NCBI RefSeq assembly: GCF_003217295.1
Contig: NZ_QJTJ01000019.1
Span: 1-64,000, forward strand
Direction: 5' to 3'
Origin: Ureibacillus chungkukjangi
Lineage (GTDB): Bacteria; Bacillota; Bacilli; Bacillales_A; Planococcaceae
DNA: 64,000 nucleotides
Shown here: positions 60,031-64,000 of the stretch, piece by piece
Layout of the letters: every line of letters starts with the position of its first letter
Numbering within the stretch: position 1 is the first letter of the stretch
Position numbers and translations under genes: made by a program
The notes under the pieces: generated by a model
Databases searched by the model: none
Told to the model about the DNA's origin: nothing
The model's input: the letters and a program-made list of their open reading frames with translations, nothing else

Positions 60031-61325
60031 TAGTTTAGTCCAAGACGTTCAAAGATCATATCTACATTTTTAATGTGATAGTTATAGTCGAAGCAGTCAT
60101 CAATCTCTTCTTTTGATAATAAAGAAGAAACTTTTTCGTTTGCTTCTACTAATGGGCGGAATTGCTTTTGTTCATCCCATGCAATAGCAGTAAGTGGTTG
60201 AACCGTATCATAAGCTTCCTCACGTGATAAGCCCTTATCGATTAATGCAAGCAAGATACGTTGTGAGTAAATTAATCCGAATGTGCGATCCATATTGCGT
60301 TTCATGTTTTCAGGGAATACCGTTAAGTTCTTCACGATGTTTCCAAAACGGTTTAACATGTAGTTTAATCCGATAGTTGCATCTGGAATAATTACGCGCT
60401 CTGCCGAAGAGTGTGAGATATCACGCTCATGCCATAAAGATACGTTTTCATAAGCTGTTAACATATATCCGCGTAATAGACGAGCAATACCTGTCATGTT
60501 TTCAGAACCGATTGGGTTACGCTTATGCGGCATTGCAGATGAACCCTTTTGACCTTTTGCAAATCCTTCCTCTACTTCACGTGTTTCAGATTTTTGCAGG
60601 CCGCGAATTTCTGTTGCAAACTTTTCAATAGAAGTTGCAATTAGAGCTAAAGTTGAGAAGTATTGCGCGTGACGGTCACGTTGTAATGTTTGAGTCGAGA
60701 TTGGTGCAGCTTGTAGACCTAATTTTTCACAAACATATTGTTCAACGAATGGATCGATGTTGGCATAAGTTCCAACTGCTCCTGACATTTTACCTGTTTC
60801 AATTACCTGTGCAGCAGTATCAAAGCGTTCAAGGTTACGTTTCATTTCCTCAAGCCATAATGCAAGCTTTAAACCAAATGTCGTTGGCTCAGCATGTACA
60901 CCATGAGTACGTCCCATCATTACAGTGTATTTATGCTCTTTTGCTTTTTTAGTTAAGATATCGATAAAGTTCACGATATCTTTACGTAAGATTACGTTTG
61001 CTTGTTTGATTAGATATGATAGAGCCGTATCAACTACGTCTGTTGAAGTTAGACCGTAGTGAACCCATTTACGTTCTTCCCCACAAGTTTCAGATACCGC
61101 ACGAGTGAAGGCTACTACATCATGACGCGTTTCTTTTTCGATTTCATAGATACGATTAATATCAAATGAAGCGTTTTGACGAAGTAATGCTACGTCTTCT
61201 TTTGGAATGTCCCCAAGCTCAGCCCATGCCTCACAAGCTAAAATTTCAACTTCTAACCAAGCTTTAAATTTGTTTTCCTCTGTCCAAATTGCGCCCATTT
61301 CCGGACGTGTATAACGTTCGATCAT
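60030..61325 (-). CDS. purB: Adenylosuccinate lyase PurB
   Basis: 431 aa, fumarase superfamily. Signature [29 protein letters not shown] and [14 protein letters not shown] are present. It acts twice: SAICAR to AICAR, and adenylosuccinate to AMP. AAGGAG ribosome site; 14 nt after purK. Confidence 0.97.
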   Translation of the reverse strand: MIERYTRPEMGAIWTEENKFKAWLEVEILACEAWAELGDIPKEDVALLRQNASFDINRIYEIEKETRHDVVAFTRAVSETCGEERKWVHYGLTSTDVVDTALSYLIKQANVILRKDIVNFIDILTKKAKEHKYTVMMGRTHGVHAEPTTFGLKLALWLEEMKRNLERFDTAAQVIETGKMSGAVGTYANIDPFVEQYVCEKLGLQAAPISTQTLQRDRHAQYFSTLALIATSIEKFATEIRGLQKSETREVEEGFAKGQKGSSAMPHKRNPIGSENMTGIARLLRGYMLTAYENVSLWHERDISHSSAERVIIPDATIGLNYMLNRFGNIVKNLTVFPENMKRNMDRTFGLIYSQRILLALIDKGLSREEAYDTVQPLTAIAWDEQKQFRPLVEANEKVSSLLSKEEIDDCFDYNYHIKNVDMIFERLGLN

Positions 61326-61339
61326 GTTTTCTTCTCCTT

Positions 61340-62464
61340 TTATTCTGACCAGATGCCAGAATGCTCGATTTCTTTAAGTGTGTCGTCAATATTATCTGTC
61401 AAAATCGTTACATGCCCCATTTTACGATCCACTTTTGCTTGAGTCTTCCCATAAAGATGGATGGACCAACCAGGATACTTAGAAATAGAATTACTTAATG
61501 GCATCACATGCTGACCTAGAACATTCACCATTATCGATGGTTTCATAAGCTTTGGTGCTCGAAGTGGCCATCCACAAATCGCTCGAATATGCTGACCAAA
61601 TTGAGATACATTACAAGCTTCAATGGAGTAATGCCCTGAATTATGAGGTCTAGGTGCAAGCTCATTAATGATAATTTCACCATTTTCTAAGACAAACATT
61701 TCTACAGCTAATGTACCAACAAGCTCTAGATGATCTGCTATTTTCTTCGCAGCTTCAACCGCTTTGTTGTAAGTTTCATCAGCAATACGTGCAGGTACAA
61801 TCGTTTCATGCAAAATGTGATGAACATGGATATTCTCCCCAACAGGTAGACAATACGTCTCCCCCTGTCCATTTCGCTGAACAATGACAGATATCTCTTT
61901 TTCAAAAGGAACGAAACCTTCAGCAACACATTGCGAATGCTCAAATAGCTCTTTTGCCAATGGTAAATCATCTTTTGAAGTTAATAGTTGTTGACCCTTA
62001 CCATCATAGCCACCACGTGAGGTTTTCACAACACTTGGATAGCCAATTTTGTCGATTTGATTCAATAACTCGTCGTAATTCTTTGCTACTATGTATGGTG
62101 CAACAGGACAACCAGCTTCTACAATTGCAGCCTTTTCTGTTACACGGTCCTGAGTGATGCGAACTAGCTCAGCACCCTGTGGAACATATGCAATCTCTGT
62201 TAACCTCTTTAAGCCTTCATAATCTATGTTTTCAAATTCAAACGTAATTACGTCACTAACATCTGCTAACTCTTCTAATGCAGCCTCATCATCAAAAGGA
62301 GCTACAATTCGAATATCGGCAACTTGCCCACAAGGCGAATCCATCGCTGGTTCAAGTACAGCAATTTTATATCCAGCCTCTTTTGCTGAAAGAGCCATCA
62401 TACGGCCTAATTGACCACCACCAATAATGCCGATTGTCTGTCCAGGGAAAATCATTTTTGTCAT
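61340..62464 (-). CDS. purK: N5-CAIR synthetase PurK
   Basis: 374 aa ATP-grasp. [18 protein letters not shown] start, [17 protein letters not shown] loop and [18 protein letters not shown] near residue 270. It carboxylates AIR with bicarbonate and ATP. Overlaps purE by 4 nt (ATGA). Confidence 0.97.
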   Translation of the reverse strand: MTKMIFPGQTIGIIGGGQLGRMMALSAKEAGYKIAVLEPAMDSPCGQVADIRIVAPFDDEAALEELADVSDVITFEFENIDYEGLKRLTEIAYVPQGAELVRITQDRVTEKAAIVEAGCPVAPYIVAKNYDELLNQIDKIGYPSVVKTSRGGYDGKGQQLLTSKDDLPLAKELFEHSQCVAEGFVPFEKEISVIVQRNGQGETYCLPVGENIHVHHILHETIVPARIADETYNKAVEAAKKIADHLELVGTLAVEMFVLENGEIIINELAPRPHNSGHYSIEACNVSQFGQHIRAICGWPLRAPKLMKPSIMVNVLGQHVMPLSNSISKYPGWSIHLYGKTQAKVDRKMGHVTILTDNIDDTLKEIEHSGIWSE

Positions 62465-62949
62465 GATAAGTCACCCGTGCTTTCTAATACTTGCGCCTTA
62501 ATGGCTTCACGACGTGCATCCAGTCTTGCTGCTAACTCATTATCTGTAATCGATAAAATTTGAGCTGCTAATAGTCCTGCATTTGTTGCCCCAGCTTTTC
62601 CAATTGCAACTGTTGCAACTGGTACACCACCTGGCATTTGTACGATTGATAGCAATGAATCCAATCCATTTAACGCTCTTGATTGGACCGGTACACCGAT
62701 AATAGGTAAAGTTGTTTTAGCTGCAACCATTCCTGGTAAATGAGCCGCTCCACCTGCACCTGCAATAATTACTTGAATTCCTCTTGAACGAGCGTTCTCT
62801 GCATATTCAAACATAAGATCGGGCGTACGATGCGCAGAAACTACTTGCTTCTCATAAGGCACCTGTAGCTCTTCAAGAATATCGCATGCATGCTTCATCG
62901 TTTCCCAGTCACTAGAACTTCCCATAATAACACCGATTTTTGGATTCAT
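62461..62949 (-). CDS. purE: N5-CAIR mutase PurE
   Basis: 162 aa class I Pur[17 protein letters not shown], catalytic [10 protein letters not shown] and [15 protein letters not shown]. First gene of the purine operon, translated 560 nt downstream of the deduced transcription start after a long regulatory leader. Confidence 0.97.
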   Translation of the reverse strand: MNPKIGVIMGSSSDWETMKHACDILEELQVPYEKQVVSAHRTPDLMFEYAENARSRGIQVIIAGAGGAAHLPGMVAAKTTLPIIGVPVQSRALNGLDSLLSIVQMPGGVPVATVAIGKAGATNAGLLAAQILSITDNELAARLDARREAIKAQVLESTGDLS

Positions 62950-63108
62950 TTCAATCTCTCCTTCAATCTTCGCTCTTCTTTACGATTACGCTTTAATGTC
63001 TTTAAAACTAAATATATTTCAATCAATTTTTTCTGGAATGACTATCTAGCCAATTAAGCTTGATAGTTTACATCAATTTGTTAACACTTTTCCATTTGAA
63101 CAATAAAA

Positions 63109-63161
63109 TAGCCCTCAAATAATCCACTCTCTCCTACACGAAGAAAGCAGATTACTTGAGG
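63109..63161 (-). terminator. Terminator of the purine riboswitch platform
   Basis: CCTCAAGTAATC pairs with GGATTATTTGAGG around a 20-nt loop, followed on the minus strand by GCTATTTTATTG. Between the aptamer and purE. Confidence 0.7.
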
Positions 63162-63229
63162 ACATAAGATTGAAAGAGAATGAAGTGAACATAGTACACA
63201 CCCACACCTTTCTATATACCAAAAGCTCG

Positions 63230-63305
63230 CTTTCCCGCATAGTCCAACATTTTCGGTGTCGGGTAGAGACACTAGAGCCATATTCTCTAGCATATATGTG
63301 GGATA
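63230..63305 (-). ncRNA. Guanine-type purine riboswitch
   Basis: On the minus strand: closing stem TCCCACATA with TATGCGGGA (one mismatch), P2 CTAGAG-AATATGG-CTCTAG with the conserved loop, CTCTACC, P3 CCGACA-CCGAAAA-TGTTGG, and GGACTATG. The base before UAUG is C, the guanine/hypoxanthine determinant. In Bacillus the purE operon carries the same class in the same place. Ligand binding should favour termination. Confidence 0.92.
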
Positions 63306-63326
63306 TCATATTTAATGGTGACTAAA

Positions 63327-63399
<73 letters not shown>

Positions 63400-63464
63400 C
63401 GTCCTCTGCAATCATTGTCTTGTGATTTGTTTCAAGCACTTACATGACCATGCTAGAGGCTAAT

Positions 63465-63498
63465 CTTCTAAAATAGTATTTTTCAATATTTTTAGAAG
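63465..63498 (-). promoter_or_regulatory. 5' leader hairpin of the purine operon
   Basis: CTTCTAAAAATA pairs with TATTTTAGAAG, starting about 10 nt after the likely transcription start. It could protect the 5' end of the leader RNA. Confidence 0.5.
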
Positions 63499-63515
63499 TT
63501 TTACTTCCTTCTCAC

Positions 63516-63544
63516 ATTTTAACAACCCTTCAGAAGAAAATCAA
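63516..63544 (-). promoter_or_regulatory. Sigma-A promoter of the purine operon
   Basis: TTGATT, 17 nt, TAAAAT on the minus strand, directly downstream of the PurBoxes. Start of transcription is expected near 63509. Confidence 0.75.
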
Positions 63545-63548
63545 CGGT

Positions 63549-63593
63549 AAAATGCGAACGATAAATTTTCAGAAAACGGTAATGTTCGTATTT
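63549..63593. promoter_or_regulatory. PurR operator: two inverted PurBoxes
   Basis: AAAATGCGAACGATA (63549-63563, plus strand) and AAATACGAACATTA (63580-63593, minus strand) both fit the PurBox (central CGAA with flanking A/T). They are inverted and separated by 16 bp, the spacing PurR requires in Bacillus. PurR binds here at low PRPP and represses. Confidence 0.88.
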
Positions 63594-63608
63594 AGGTTAA
63601 AAGTCTCC

Positions 63609-63797
63609 TTATTCTTCTAGCAAAATCCCCTTAAACATAATCTTTTGACGTAGATACGTCGGCTCTCCGTCCACAATGTGAAATACCGGTTCTTCCTTAC
63701 GTCCCATTGCCATATATCCCTGTTCCTTCATACGCTCTAGACATTGATCAATTGTTTCATTTTCTTCAACTTCAAACCAAATTTGTTTTTTTCCCAT
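63609..63797 (-). CDS. yebG: NETI-motif protein YebG
   Basis: 62 aa containing EVEENETIDQCLERMKEQGY, the NETI motif that names the family. AAAGGAATT ribosome site before the ATG. In Bacillus yebG lies immediately upstream of purE, as here. Function unknown. Confidence 0.9.
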   Translation of the reverse strand: MGKKQIWFEVEENETIDQCLERMKEQGYMAMGRKEEPVFHIVDGEPTYLRQKIMFKGILLEE

Positions 63798-64000
63798 GCT
63801 TAATTCCTTTCAATCATTGTAGTAACAATCATAACAAATATTAAATCGTCATTTCTGATAAAGTATTTAAATTCTTTATTAATTTACCTATTACAGTTGC
63901 ATTCAAAATGGATATCCTTTTTCATATTTTTCAGCTTAACATCGCTGAAATGATTATTCCAAAATATATAACAAATATTTTCATAAAAGTGGGGTTTTCT

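Noticed and set aside
63081-63309. Two short frames over the purine leader
   Set aside because: They overlie the guanine riboswitch and its terminator, which explain the conservation.

Overview
The window looks like chromosome of a low-GC, spore-forming Gram-positive of the Lysinibacillus/Solibacillus type (Bacillaceae/Caryophanaceae). This rests on AT-rich DNA, strong AGGAGG ribosome binding sites, a Tlp small acid-soluble spore protein gene, an LtaS-type lipoteichoic acid synthase, and gene order matching Bacillus from yebG-purE to purD and from yerA through pcrB-pcrA-ligA-camS, gatCAB and dgkB to rlmCD. Almost everything is on the minus strand, so transcription runs from high to low coordinates. 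I infer the genus from content and style; no 16S or tRNA gene is present.

Left part (1-18,300), accessory. The left edge carries the first about 92 nt of a minus-strand group II intron, then a short 52-bp repeat array. Next is a chemoreceptor gene behind a sigma-D-like promoter and a cyclic di-GMP-I riboswitch. From 2,791 to 14,409 lies a catabolic island: two FCD-type GntR regulators flank a TRAP transporter (dctP, dctQ, dctM), two aldehyde dehydrogenases, an iron and a zinc alcohol dehydrogenase, a family III CoA-transferase and a CitE-like C-C lyase. Together they suggest uptake of an organic acid or alcohol, oxidation to an acid, CoA activation and aldol-type cleavage; the substrate is unknown. 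A PLP-dependent decarboxylase and a second chemoreceptor then form a two-gene operon behind a variant GEMM-like leader RNA with its own terminator.

Middle (18,300-33,860). Spore gene tlp, ltaS, a LysM-3D wall protein, RNA polymerase recycling factor HelD, an NlpC/P60 endopeptidase, small membrane proteins, a tRNA-dihydrouridine synthase, an unknown 284-aa protein and rlmCD. There is a 1-kb gene-free stretch at 29.7-30.7 kb with an orphan promoter, an orphan terminator and dyad repeats. A 1.7-kb gene-free block at 32.15-33.8 kb is made of three successive tandem arrays with periods of 114, 52 and 52 bp; the last belongs to the same family as the array at the left edge.

Right part (33,860-64,000), conserved core. 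dgkB, a thioredoxin-like protein, gatCAB, camS, ligA, pcrA, pcrB, yerC, yerB, yerA, a plus-strand DUF2892-like gene, and the full de novo purine pathway purE-K-B-C-S-Q-L-F-M-N-H-D. The purE control region is very readable: two inverted PurBoxes with 16-bp spacing, a sigma-A promoter, a leader hairpin, 18 perfect copies of a tetranucleotide repeat inside the leader, a guanine riboswitch and a terminator. purD is separated from purH by another strong terminator, and a dispersed intergenic repeat sits between purB and purC.

The most unusual signals are the (GUAA)18 tract in the purine leader, the paired GEMM-type RNAs in front of chemoreceptor operons, the unassigned lyase/CoA-transferase/TRAP island, and the exactly periodic repeat arrays.
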